Assembly: GCA_021613535.1 (NCBI GenBank)
Contig: CP075493.1
Coordinates: 11,594,001-11,658,000, forward strand
Length of the DNA stretch: 64,000 nucleotides
Reading direction: 5' to 3'
Origin: Adineta vaga
Taxonomy: Eukaryota; Rotifera
The stretch's first letter is position 1; each line of letters starts with the position of its first letter. The notes beneath the pieces are model-generated. The model ran no database searches and had not been told where the DNA came from. It saw only the letters and a list, made by a program, of their open reading frames with translations. Below are positions 23,050 through 34,522 of this stretch, in pieces. The position numbers and the translations under genes are program-made.

Positions 23050-24381
23050 ATGTCAAATCTTATTCACGGTAAACAAAAAATCGTACAAAATATAATTATT
23101 GTAACCTATCTGTTTTTCATAGGTGATAAAAACATTCAAAATTCATCAAATGCAGAGAATATTCAGAAAATGAGTATCGATCTTTCAAAGGTTTATCATT
23201 GTCAAACAGGAATTTTAACACCATTTGATCTTTTTGAACATGCACTCTACATTATTGGTATGTTCTCTGTTCAATTCGTCGATCTTTATGTACATTTATT
23301 CATTTCAGTACATCTCTCAAATGAAGATGATAGTAAGGTGATGGAAGCTTGTCGAAATCTGTCAGAGTTTCGAGAAAACCTTTCTCAAGCACATCAACCT
23401 TGCCGATTGGAAGCAACATTAGGTTTTGGATATTCAAAAACTCAACAATGGCTTTCTCGAGCAAACGTTCCTTTTCCGAAAGCTCTACTGGAATTTATAA
23501 GAAAACAAGGTCCAACAGGAAAAACAATGCCAAGTACAGGTAATAACAAAAACAAAATCAATTGAATTTCGAGATTGTTAATTAATGAACATTTTAGGAG
23601 GAGATCTACTTGTTCATATTCGAAGTAATCGAAAAGATCTTTGTTTTGAACTTGGTCGACAATTTTGTCAATCCATTCCTGATACATCCATTACTCAATT
23701 AGATGATACATTTGGATATGCATATATGAGTTCGAAAACAAATGGATTATCACAAGATTTCACAGGTTTCGAAGATGGAAATGAAAATCCAAAGAATGAC
23801 GAACAACGGGTATTAAATATGATTGTTATGATCTATTAAAAATGATATGATTTACTTTGAACAGGCCAAAGCTGCGTTGATTGGAGAAGATGAAGATGAA
23901 TCCATTCATGTTGGAGGTTCTTATGCATTAACTCAAAAATGGAAACATAATTTAATCAAATGGAATGAGTATGTTAATATATTCTATTGAGACACATTGA
24001 ATTTGACTTGAAATATTTAGATTGTCAGTAGATGAACAAGCCAATGTGTTTGGAAGAACTAAAGGAGAAGATAGTAAAAAGATACGACCAAAAATTCCAA
24101 CATCTCATATTTCGCGAACTGATTTAAAAGAGAATGAAAAGGATATTAAAGTCGTTCGTCAATCTCTTCCATATGGCGATATGAAAGAGCAAGGTTTATT
24201 TTTTATTTCTTATGCTTCGAATCCAAGAAAACATGAAAAACAACTGAATAGTATGCTTGGAATGGAAAATGGAATTTATGATCGACTGATGGACTTTTCA
24301 ACACCAATTACAGGAAACTATTGGTTTATTCCTTCGATTAATCTCCTTAGAAACATTTTTAAACTGACAACTAAGTTTTAA
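23050..24381 (+). CDS. DyP-type heme peroxidase
   Basis: Six exons (23050-23068, 23123-23257, 23309-23539, 23598-23809, 23865-23968, 24021-24381) join in phase to 353 residues, the usual size of a YfeX-like (class B) dye-decolourising peroxidase. These bind heme and use peroxide to oxidise a wide range of substrates. Diagnostic points: the GxxDG motif in DFTGFEDGNENP, VGGSYALTQKWKHNLIKWNE, FGRTKGEDS, the likely proximal heme-ligand His with nearby Arg in TSHISRTD, and the C-terminal LFFISYASNP plus STPITGNYWFIP. The first exon holds only six codons, but its splice sites are canonical. No signal peptide, so probably cytosolic. DyP genes are mainly bacterial and fungal, so transfer followed by gain of five introns is the likely history; a phylogeny would be needed. 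Confidence 0.88.
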
Positions 24382-26060
24382 AAATTACATTTTCATACAT
24401 GAAAAACAATTCAAAACAAACGCAAAAAAATAAATATCTTATTTCAAAGAGGATGTGAGTATTAGTATACAGACAATCATATCTTTCCTTAACTGTCAAC
24501 AACATCTATGTGAAGAAACACATTTTCATATTATAGAAAGATAAATACAATGAGAAAATAATAAAGATTAAAGACACTACTTAAGATCTGTTTGCCAATA
24601 TTTTGTGATTGTTTAGAATATGAATATCTTCATTGTTCTCGTTTAGATTAGGATGACTCGAGGGGTTAAAGATTTTTTATGTATTGTTAAAATCTTTTTC
24701 GAGAGAGTTAATAAATGATGACAGGTCCTGTCTTCTCACACTATCATATATTGAAAAAAATGACTATTATGTTACAGGAAATAAAACTTCATCAAATACT
24801 TCTATGAAAATAGTCACTTGATCATAGATACATATATACTTCTTATTTTTCAATGATATCGGAGAATTCTTTGTATTCCCTATTGTAAAGAAAAAGTAGG
24901 ATAAAAGAATAAAACTAAATAAAGAACTTTTAATTAATAAGGATAAAGCATAATTGGTCTGATTTTCTAATTGTAATTACATAAAAAGAGATAATATTCG
25001 AGAAAGCAACTTTCAGGCTAACATTGGATGGTCATAAGCATATAGAAGAAAGAAAGAAAACAGAAAAAATGACCTTCGTGAGACTTGAATCCAATCGGGT
25101 AGATCTCCTAAGCTAGTTAGATCAGAAGGTTTATCAAAACGTCAGTTTAACGCCAACGTGAGTCATCACAGACCACAAGAAATGTATTTCTCCTCAACAT
25201 CGCAACATGACGCACTGGTACTTGAACCATAAGAAAATCCACAATATTTGAAATAATAATGAATCCTATCCTGCGAGGGTTTAAGTATGATTGACACATA
25301 TTCTACTCCTCAGACTCACACACTACACATATAATATTATTTATCCGGGCTATCTCCGGATTCGGTGTATAGTCACATCGTTTGCTTTTCTCTTTCGTTC
25401 TTTTTCTTTTCATTCCGTACGTGTCGCGTGTGAAGATGAACTTTATGCCTGAGTGATATCGAAGAGAGAAGTTTGTTTTTCTTTCCTTTGAGCTTCACTC
25501 TAACATTTGGATAGATATAATTGTGTATATCATAGTGCTCTGATACATATGAAGATAAAATAAATTTCTAACTAATTTATTTAAAAATATATTTAAAGAG
25601 AAATATAAAAAAATAATCTTGAATATGAGTAAATGAAAAATGAAGTTTCGATAATAAAATAAAATAACTAACTACAAAAAAAAACTTATAATGTCTTTTG
25701 ATCATGATGGCCACGATTTCCACCAGTTGTTGCTAAAAATACAAGTATAAAATACTATATTTCCGTATTGTACACTACTAGTAAGGAAAATTAATTACAT
25801 CACACTTGAAGTTGAAGGAAATACATTTGTATCAGTGTTGTATATTTATTCATCAATCCCATCCACACCCACCCTCAATACAGAACGCTCATTATTATCT
25901 TTAATACATGTTAAATTGACGATACGGGTGAAAAATTTGACTTTTATTCACAACTATAGCAACGCTTTTGAATAAAATTTTTTAAAGTTACGATTTATTG
26001 TAAATAAATTATATAATAAAAACAAATTTCCCTGAAACAATTAAAGTTAGAACAAAAACA
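24382..26060. other. Intergenic, 1.7 kb
   Basis: Contains a telomere-like tract (25858-25877) and a tRNA-like stretch at 25070-25167 that I could not fold into a cloverleaf. Otherwise AT-rich, with no coding remnant recognised. Confidence 0.5.
25858..25877. repeat. Telomere-like C-rich tract
   Basis: Reads CCCATCCACACCCACCCTCA. It shares the core ACACCCACCCTCA with the tract at 20939 and again lies about 180 bp beyond the stop codon of a minus-strand gene. Confidence 0.5.
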
Positions 26061-26396
26061 CTATAGCATCTTGCGATCTTTGCGACGACATTTGCATAGA
26101 CCAGCTTCACAAGATTCAGCTCCCACGGAACCACAAGCAGCACCTGCTCCAGCACCGATAACAGCTCCACCAATAGTACTAAGAGTAGCACCTCCCATTG
26201 CAATTAAAATACCAGTAGCACCGATGGGACCTAAAATGCTCACAAGAAACACAGAAACGCAGGCAAGAGCGCCTATACTTAAAGCGCCAGTTGCAGCACC
26301 TCTGCGAGCACCAGCACAAGCGCTGTGATCACGACATTTTCCACATTTTGGACAACGACGACCATCACACGTTAGTTTTTCGGTAGTTAATGGCAT
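26061..26396 (-). CDS. Small Cys-rich protein with glycine-zipper core
   Basis: 111 residues, single exon, family not recognised. The N-terminus has a compact Cys cluster (CDGRRCPKCGKCRDHSAC) that could bind zinc or form disulfides. The centre (about residues 30-90) is hydrophobic and rich in Gly/Ala with GxxxG spacing (LGPIGATGILIAMGGATLST, GGAVIGAGAGAACG), which suits membrane insertion. The C-terminus is Cys- and Lys/Arg-rich (CEAGLCKCRRKDRK). GC content is clearly above its surroundings, and other frames are also open because of the composition. There is no cleavable signal peptide. It resembles a membrane-inserting peptide in design, but that is inference. Confidence 0.6.
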   Translation of the reverse strand: MPLTTEKLTCDGRRCPKCGKCRDHSACAGARRGAATGALSIGALACVSVFLVSILGPIGATGILIAMGGATLSTIGGAVIGAGAGAACGSVGAESCEAGLCKCRRKDRKML

Positions 26397-27052
26397 CGAT
26401 GCTATTAATATTGATCGTTGATCTTCAAATAAACAGAGTGTATTATCAATAGAAAATGAATTAGTTTAGTAAATGAATTACTGTCATCGAAGATTATCAA
26501 ACAGTGAGCATTAAATACTTTCTATAGATAGATGATCAAAGATTCTCAGACGTCATCAAATGTAAGAACTCTCACATTGATTGTTATCATATGAGAAATT
26601 TTCAGTAGTACAATAAATAATTTAATGTACACTAGAAGCTCACCTATCTGGAATATGGAATAGAACAAATTGTACTACCATCCTTTTATCAGCATACTTT
26701 CTTATTCAATGCGAGAGCCATGTATTTGAATATGTAACACAAATTGTACATGTATTTTATAGAAGGTTAGAAGTTGTGAAAAAAATGATGTCACTTTTTA
26801 AATATTCATGCGCCTACTACACATTTTTTTTCTTCCTTCGTATTACTCATCACATTTCATTCGCATGAAGAACACATGTTCGATGCGATTTACTCATATG
26901 ACCTTATAAATATAATTACAATACAAACATGTTTGCAATCAATTAGTGACCTCACAGTTTGTAATGAAAAAATCATGATCAGAGAGAGACGTGTATCGCT
27001 AATATTCACGCCCTCAAAATTGTTCTGATACATAGAAATATTTTATCTATTT
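26397..27052. other. Intergenic, no feature seen
   Basis: AT-rich spacer between two minus-strand genes; no remnant or repeat was recognised. Confidence 0.5.
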
Positions 27053-28276
27053 CTATTTGCGCAAATCAAAAATAATTTTCCGAGCTAACCGATTATCAAA
27101 AAGTTCATAGGCTTTAACAGCATCCGACAAGTTCATACGATGAGATATAAAATTCGTGAAAAGATGTTGTTTTTTAGAGAAGAGTTCGAGTGCTTCGGGA
27201 AAAAGACCTCGAACTGGACAACGTCCAAATTGTAAGCGTACATTCTTGTCATAAGCATCAGGACCTTTGAATGGAAAAGCATTTAACTGTACGCCAACAG
27301 AAGCAATAACACCCCATGGACGAATAAGATCGTAGGCTAATCGGAGTGCATCTGCATGTCCGACTATTTCCATGACAGCATCAGCTCCACGACCTTCAGT
27401 AGCTTTCTTAATGATACTGATTGGATCATTGTTAAGATTGATAGAAATAGCACCATGTTTCTTCGCTTCCTCTATGGCAAACAAATCGATTCAATTTAAA
27501 AAAATATATAAAGACGTATGACTTACCAAGACGTTCTTCCACACTGTCTATAGCATACACAATTGGGAAACGTTCACACGCTGCAGTAATGGCACATAAG
27601 CCAACGGGTCCACATCCTACAACTACTGCGGTCAGATTAGGATCGTCACGTTCCTTTTCACTCAATAAAGTCCAGGCATTCTTAGCAGCAAAATATCCCG
27701 TAGGAAATATGTCACCCATAAGAACCATTAAATCATCGGAAATATTCTTTGGAACTGGAAATGCTGTCGAATCTTAAGAGAAAGAATATCTTTATTGTTT
27801 ATTCACTTATAGGAAATCTTACCAGCAAAAGGAATTCGTACATATTCTGCTTGACCGCCATTAAGCAATGGTGATCCAAATAATTGAGACGTTTCACACC
27901 GTGAAGTAAGCGCTTTTCTACAATAGAAGCAAGTACCACACGATGTAGAAAACGGTACAACAATCCTATCTCCCATCTTGAATTGTTTTACATCTGATCC
28001 AACTTCAATAACTTCTCCAAAAAACTCATGACCCTAAAATTTACAAAATTGTTATCATAAATTAAAAACCAAACTAACTATTCTATTTACCATAATGAAA
28101 TCAGTTTCACTCGGTTCATGTCCTCGATAAACATGCAAATCAGAACCACATAAAGCAGTTATGTGAACTTTAATCACCACATCTGTAGAATCTTTACAAG
28201 TTGGGATAGGACGATCTTCAATGATGATTTCTCGCACACCCTTGAATACAACAGCTTGCATAGTAGAGGAAGACAT
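27053..28276 (-). CDS. Zinc-dependent alcohol dehydrogenase (MDR family)
   Basis: Four exons (28091-28276, 27823-28033, 27527-27772, 27053-27471) join to 353 residues. This medium-chain dehydrogenase/reductase is of the glutathione-independent formaldehyde/alcohol dehydrogenase type, oxidising alcohols with NAD(P)+. Catalytic zinc ligands are visible as Cys in [10 protein letters not shown] and the His-Glu pair in GHEFFGEV. The structural-zinc Cys set is in [16 protein letters not shown], and the nucleotide fold is [13 protein letters not shown]. The C-terminus ends with a typical [12 protein letters not shown] helix. All junctions are GT-AG and in phase, so it looks intact. Close relatives are common in fungi and bacteria, and it sits in the same block as other candidate transferred genes. 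Substrate unknown. Confidence 0.9.
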
Positions 28277-29611
28277 TTGATTTTACGACCACAACGAAAA
28301 ACGAATGAATAAGTGAATTCGATACTAGTTTATCTTATTTATGCTTTTCGCAACAGTAGAAGAAGAAAAGAAAGACAAATTTCCTTTGTTCTTTGTCCCT
28401 ATACTCTAATGAAAATAGTTAGGTTGAGATTGATAAGAAGATAAAAAAAAAGTCGAGGGTGAAAGTTATCGGTAATGGGAAGCATCGAATTTGTAGTTAG
28501 GATTAAATTTAAGATCATATACAGAATCTGCCAGATTTTAGTATTATTTTATTCGCTGAATTCAAAAATAAGTAGTCGTGTCATGTCATTAGTTTTTGTA
28601 TAATTGATTTATTTGAAATGTGATGATATATTTCTCATACAAATGAGTTATATCCGATGCATATTATATTTACAAGTAGAATTGTCACGTTAGTATTCTC
28701 TTACTCGCACATGCGAAGCTGTTAACTTATATTCTAATCACGAAGGATCATAAATATAGTCCTAGATAGGACCATTCTCATGTGCTGACATCTATAGTTA
28801 AAATAACTGTATGTCTATGATCTCAATTTTGACTTGAGATTTTGCCCAAAAGTAGATCCTAGAGTCATTGGATCAACCAACAAGAATGTTTTCTTCATAC
28901 TATATTACGTGTTGGAGAAACTGATTTTACTATCTTTTTTCTTTGTTTATAGAATATTGAATCAATAATCTCATCACACCCACCCCTCAGCGTGTGCAAG
29001 ATCTTTTTATTGTTATTCAAAATCGTAAACAAAGACCTACATATTGCTAAAAACATACGATACAACATTGTTTTAGCTGCTTATATAAAAGCACTACTAG
29101 TGAATGCTTGATTTGCTGAACGACATCTTCATAGTACAACGTTTAAAATGGCATCATGCCTTCGGTTTATACGTATCATCGAAATTAGTTGTCGATCGAA
29201 GCGCAGATATCCGAGATAAACAACATTTATGAGGTAATTACCCGTTATCAGAACGATAAGTTAGCGGATCTGGTATATAGTCTCTCTATATTTTGTTTTA
29301 AAAGTTTTTTGTTGTACTAGAATATACCGACAGTGCTGAATTCCTCATGAAATTGAACCGTGAACCTTTTGTGACAATATTTATTTGTCAATTGATCGTA
29401 CATAAAACAATCATCGTGAGAACGAGAGTATATTGATGAAAAATAGTTCAAATATTATTTTTAATATCGTTAATAAATGAATATAGATACTAAGAAGATT
29501 TTAATGAAAATACATAACATGACAATAGAAACAAAATTCGCAACAACTGGAATAAAATAATGTATATGAGAGAGTCTATCTTCAGTGTCATTTTGGTATT
29601 GATTGCCGTCA
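28277..29611. other. Intergenic, 1.3 kb
   Basis: Carries a telomere-like tract at 28975-28989 and a long AT-rich stretch. No gene remnant was recognised. Confidence 0.5.
28975..28989. repeat. Short telomere-like C-rich tract
   Basis: Reads CACACCCACCCCTCA, close to the core at 20939 and 25858 with one extra C. Too short to be certain. Confidence 0.35.
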
Positions 29612-30696
29612 CTATTTTGTTGCTCTTCTGACAAAGAATCGATGATAGAAGTTGATAGATAGTTTTTTGGGTTCTTGTCGAAATATTTTAGCTGTCAATG
29701 TATAAATGTAAAAACCTGCACAATTGGGAACGTAAAATAAAATTAATACTATTTCAAAGTACAACGAGTCTCGAGTTTGTTGGATAACGTCTTTCGACCA
29801 ATCAGATGATATTACTCCATATACCTTTAAATAAATATTTCAAAATCTATTTATAGTTTAATTAGAACAGATCATACCTGATAAACTCCTGCAGGTAGAC
29901 TAAAAATAACATTGACTAGCACTTGAAAAAGTAACATATGTAGAATGTATCGATCTTTTCGATGAACATATCCACGACCTATTACTGGATGAATTTGTCT
30001 TTGTATTCTTCGAACATTGATAATCGTAAGCAAACCAAGAATGGCCATGAGAATTGGTGGTAAGAGATAATTAAGAATGATTGAATACAAACTCATGAAG
30101 ACTTTATAACCACTGTTTTCAATGTAACAAAAAGCATAATTAGCTTCTACTATGATAGTCGAACCAATTATAGCATGAATGGAAAAAATTGTCCAGAATA
30201 TGAATACAATAGCTACCAATCGATAAGCAAAATGTGTTTGACTCCATAGACGTGTTCTTGCGTTTAATGAACTTAACATTAATCGATCCAAGCAAGCCAA
30301 AAGAATAAAATTTGGTGTTAAAATACCCGTCACACATGCAACGTAGAATTTCAACTTGCAAAATATTAAGGATGTTGATGATGGATCAATATTATAACCT
30401 ATAGAATTGAAGTTCATGTATAAAATATTAATTATTATTTATAGAAATTTACCTAGAGCAAAATAGGTTAGAAGAATGGAACAATTAATGAAAATCAATC
30501 GTGTACATGAAGCAGCAAGAAAATAGATGACACAAGAATTTGTTCGAAATGTACGTCGAACGAAAATGATAATATTCAAAATTTCACCAATATTACCAAA
30601 AATTAATAAGATTGGTATTGTTATTTGAGCAAGAGAAACCTTAACCGACAGAATAGCTTGGATGCTAACATATATTTCAGTAGATGATGTTGCCAT
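29612..30696 (-). CDS. Class A GPCR (FMRFamide-receptor-like)
   Basis: Three exons (30453-30696, 29878-30398, 29612-29824) give 325 residues with seven hydrophobic helices. Recognisable features are the TM1 GN motif (IFGNIGEILNIIIF), the TM2 start (NSCVIYFLAASCTRL), Cys before TM3 (FCKLKFYVACVTG), the TM3-end motif in DRY position (LACLDRLMLSS), and TM7 with a YVPNCAGFYIY variant of NPxxY. The short intracellular loop 3 and the DRxxxSS pattern fit the rhodopsin-type family that is greatly expanded in bdelloids and usually labelled FMRFamide- or neuropeptide-like. The ligand is unknown; the name reflects family resemblance only. Confidence 0.85.
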
Positions 30697-31827
30697 GAAG
30701 TAATTTGTCTTTTGTGCAAATAACTGCTATCCTGTGAATATGTTAAAAGTATGTTCGATACGTTCATTGATAAACTCGGTTTTATCTCGGAAGGTCTTGG
30801 TATCATTACATTTCATTACCGAACATGAAATTTTGTCATGCTATGTGATATAAATTAAATATTTATATCACTCTTTGCTATAAAGTCAATAAAAAATGCT
30901 TTTATATAATTCATCCTAGTTCAACTACATTAAAAACGCTACACGAATATAGATTTGTTTGCTTATAATGTGAAATACAGGCAATGCAAAAAGTCAAGGG
31001 AAATTGTAATTTTCGTTTTTCTTGCAAGATTTGAGAGTAGGTTGAGTTGTTGATTGTAAAGTATCTTCTACTACAAAAATGTTGATAGATCAATTTTGTA
31101 AATCTATCTAATTTTTTCGGGTAAATGATAGAGCTAAATATTCTATTTCATTTAACTCATTATATCTGGTTACATAAAAGACTACATCGTTTCTATTTTG
31201 ATTGATGTTCTGTGACGAGAAAAAGTTGCCTTTACTGCTACCATAGGAAAGAGAAGAAGGTCATTTACAGATAACATGAGTACATCTCACAATGAAAGCT
31301 AATGTGAACGTACTTTAAACCCTTGTTTTTAGAAAACTTAGATCATAATACTTTTTTATTTATGTAAAGATATTAATTGAAAATGTTGAAACATCTAAAA
31401 CGCCATCTTTCGTACGTTTTATCCTATGAAAAACATGTATGTCCATATTTTACTTCGATATACTGTCAGAAACTATGGAAATGCGTCATAATGGTATATT
31501 TTGTCTATAAAAAAAAAGCACATTCTCACAAAAAGGAAGAAACGAAAAGAATAATAACACATCATGTGTGTTTTCTATACAGTATCGAGTTGGGCTGAAT
31601 GGTTCATTAGTACTGTTTATGTAGTGTTGTCTTTTGCATTTTATGAATAATCATAGAAAAGATACTCTTAAATTAGCAGCATTAATAGAAATGAATAAAA
31701 AAAGAAAGTTTTATGATGTTCAACTAAGTGTATAGGAAGTCAGGCGGTTTTTTCTACATTACTATGCTTTTTTGATAGTCTTCTCGACTTTCTTCGTACT
31801 TTTTTTAGATTTGTTTTTCCAGACAGA
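30697..31827. other. Intergenic, no supported gene
   Basis: Short open frames occur on both strands, but none has an ATG, splice context or motif that supports a gene. AT-rich. Confidence 0.5.
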
Positions 31828-32526
31828 ATGGCTCAAGCGGTAGCGCTGATCTGGTATTGGTCCTTAGTTATTTTACCATTCACAGCCATGATTACATTTA
31901 TTTCAACATTAATAGTATGTAGACAAGTCGTTCAGAATATTTGGTCTGAAACAAATCTACCCTACATCTCACAACTTGGAATTGGTCTAGCATATCCTTA
32001 TTTCGTATTTGGTTTTGTTATCTTATGTCTACAAATGGTATTGATTCTCATTGGTCGATTACAGTATCTTTTTCGATCTCAATCTGTTATTCATCGTGTT
32101 ACTCTGTGTACCATTCATGCTATTGCATTTATCTCGGCCATATTTCTTCTCATTATGACTATCGTTAGCTTAGATCATAATGTCTATCTTCATATCATCA
32201 GTGCATTTGGAATGTTTGGATTTATTTCATTGTATTGTTTGTTACATAGTATCGTTGTTTTTTATCTTTATTTACGAAGATCAATCGTTCCTCTCCATTC
32301 AAATATTCTTTGGCCTATATGGTTTTTTAGCTGCGGTGTATTGCTCACTATTTTTGCTAGTATTTGGATCTTTAAAGGTGCTGTCATTCCGCAGTATATT
32401 GCTGCTGGTATGCCTTTCCTCTATATTCTTGGATTTGTACCACAATTTTGGATGCAAGCAAAAACAAAGCTGAAACGAGACGATTCATACACACAAGTAC
32501 ATTACACAAATACAATGAACTTATAA
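31828..32526 (+). CDS. Frag1/DRAM/Sfk1-family membrane protein
   Basis: A single-exon 232-residue protein with six hydrophobic helices. The region after helix 1 (ETNLPYISQLGIGLAYPYFV) matches the conserved Pro-Ile-Ser...Pro stretch of the Frag1/DRAM/Sfk1 (CWH43 N-terminal-like) family. Members sit in lysosomal, Golgi or plasma membranes and influence autophagy or lipid/GPI handling. The C-terminus is short and polar. The start follows a pyrimidine-rich stretch and is the first in-frame ATG. Specific function unknown. Confidence 0.75.
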   Translation: MAQAVALIWYWSLVILPFTAMITFISTLIVCRQVVQNIWSETNLPYISQLGIGLAYPYFVFGFVILCLQMVLILIGRLQYLFRSQSVIHRVTLCTIHAIAFISAIFLLIMTIVSLDHNVYLHIISAFGMFGFISLYCLLHSIVVFYLYLRRSIVPLHSNILWPIWFFSCGVLLTIFASIWIFKGAVIPQYIAAGMPFLYILGFVPQFWMQAKTKLKRDDSYTQVHYTNTMNL

Positions 32527-32868
32527 AGATCGTTTTTATTTTATTTATCTTCAAATAAACCTTCTCAAAGGTACTTAATATGAGACACTATCCTTAAGAT
32601 GATCTATATCGTGTTGTGTGTATATCGGACTATTTTCTTCTTCTTGTGAATTGAATTTCGAGATAAGAAAGAAAAAGGCAGAATTCTGATTGAATTTATA
32701 ACACTGTTTACTTGTTATTTTTACATTTTTATGAGATTGAAACAGCTATACGAAAATTCAATCAAGCGAAGTCCAATAAATAAATATATATTGTATTTTT
32801 GAATAAAGAATATATTTAAGCAATAAATCATTTTGCTCTGCTTTCATTCTTTAACAGAAGAAAGAGTA
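32527..32868. other. Intergenic or 5' UTR
   Basis: AT-rich. A possible splice acceptor (TTTAACAG) near 32857 suggests that the next gene may have an untranslated upstream exon here. Confidence 0.35.
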
Positions 32869-33896
32869 ATGAATATAGTTGAAGAAATTTCACTGAATTC
32901 TGGTTCCCTTGATTTTAACCATCGATCTACACCGGAAACTAGTGAATGTCAATCACCATATTTGTCCATTAGTAGTATTCATGAGAATCATTCTCCAACG
33001 GAAAATAATCAAATAACAAGGTAAGATATACTCATTGACATAGGCAAAAACTCTACTAGAAATTCCTAGTGATACACCTCCTAATCATAATCAATATTCG
33101 ACTTTAAAATTATCAACATTATTTCAAGGTTTAACTGTCGGTCTGCTAGTGGGTGGTTTGATTTTAGCTATTGTTCTTTCAATGTGGTTAACTTTACCAC
33201 AGGAAACTGTTTCGTCAAAAACATCACTTAGTAGATATATTTTATTATTTATTATGTTCTAAGAAGATCTGATTTGTTTATTTTATAGCTATTAAGTCAA
33301 CGGGTAAGTCTTTTATTGATATCTTTCATACTTTAAAAATACTTTTTTTTTGTCAGCGACAACAACAACTGGTGAGTATTGTTTTTGTTTAATATGATGA
33401 TTCATTTGTTTTTCTTTCTTGGTGAATAATAGCATTTCAATGTTTATCTCCTATCACTTCAATCTTGGAATCATATACAAAGACGAATTGTTTAAAGAAT
33501 AATTGGCATACATTTACAAAATATTTTTCAACTTCATATACAGGCATGCAAACACTCGTCTTTTCTTTCGTTAATATTAAACATGCTGAGATGTATTTAA
33601 CTAATATCAAAGTATACAACAATAGTAATGTTCAACTTTTAATTAATGGAGATTTTTCTTCATCATCGGGATTATTACCAACAAATTGGTTAAAATGTTC
33701 AGATTTTGGACAAGTTGCATCTATGTGTACTGTTAACGCATCTATTGCCTGTTATACAATATCAGTACAAGGTGGTACAATTTCACAATCATTTGCAGTA
33801 GTATTCGGTACAAATTATACCATGCAATTTGATCTCTATCACACTTCTACAACTGGTAATTCTGATCAAATCGCTTTAGATGTCTCTATTGTCTAA
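32869..33896 (+). CDS. Type II membrane protein with extracellular jelly-roll-like domain; two microexons
   Basis: Five exons (32869-33020, 33070-33230, 33289-33303, 33357-33371, 33433-33896) give 268 residues. A Ser/Pro-rich cytosolic head is followed by one membrane helix (GLTVGLLVGGLILAIVLSMW), a Thr-rich linker, and an outer domain of about 145 residues (INGDFSSSSGLLPTNWLKCS, GGTISQSFAVVFGTNYTMQF). The outer domain resembles carbohydrate-binding-like beta sandwiches seen in other bdelloid proteins. Exons 3 and 4 are only 15 nt each and encode the linker (IKST, TTTT). The protein stops soon after the DQIALDV strand, so the domain may be shorter than usual. Function unknown; cell-surface binding is inferred. 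Confidence 0.68.
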
Positions 33897-34176
33897 AAAC
33901 AATTACTCGAAGAAACGTTTTGTTTTTCTACAATAACAATTATAACGGTACAGGGAAATGACATACCCATTTGTCAAACTGATGTTAACATTTAAAACCT
34001 GCAAAGCTTGTTCAAACCTTCCAGCATGTTTTCTGCATTTGTACTATAGTTAGATCTTTTGCATAGTTGTAATGAAATAAGTATCATCTTTGAAGATTTA
34101 TTATTAAGTGAAGAAAAAAATCGAAACAACGGTTAGATAAAATCGTCAAACATTGTATATAATCATTTTTCATGCA

Positions 34177-34522
34177 TTACAAAGGTTCGTCGTGCAAGCA
34201 TGTACGGCCAGGAGGTGGGCTTGCACATGTAGCTCCTTTAGCACCAGCTTTCATCAAAATATTATTACCAATAGTCCATGACTATAACATAAGAAAAATT
34301 TCGATTGATTTAGTTATTACATTCACAGCAAATATACATACATAACAAGCATCAAAACCAGTTTTGACAAGATATGCATTAGGAACTCCAGCATAACAAT
34401 CGATACTTAAGGCAACAGTAGCTACCGCTATAGAAATAAGCAATGAAACAGTGAGCATAGTATAAAAATCGTACGTAGATCTTACCAAGAACAATAGCAA
34501 TAATGAGAAGAAGTTTAGTCAT
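34177..34522 (-). CDS. Small secreted Cys-containing protein, 75 aa
   Basis: Three exons (34486-34522, 34342-34427, 34177-34281) join in phase. The signal peptide is MTKLLLIIAIVLAVATVALS. The mature part of about 55 residues has four cysteines (SIDCYAGVPN, GFDACYSW, GATCASPPPGRTC), enough for two disulfides. I do not recognise a family. The small size, secretion and Cys pairs are typical of extracellular peptides. The exon structure, with a 37-nt first exon ending inside the signal sequence, is clean. Confidence 0.65.

Noticed and set aside
25070-25167. A tRNA gene
   Set aside because: The T-stem and acceptor do not pair; no cloverleaf can be drawn by eye.
26009-26328. Overlapping frames on both strands at the small Cys/Gly protein
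   Set aside because: Open only because of local GC-rich repeats; the chosen frame has the Cys pattern and ATG.
31377-31598. 73-codon plus-strand frame
   Set aside because: No ATG, family or splice support.
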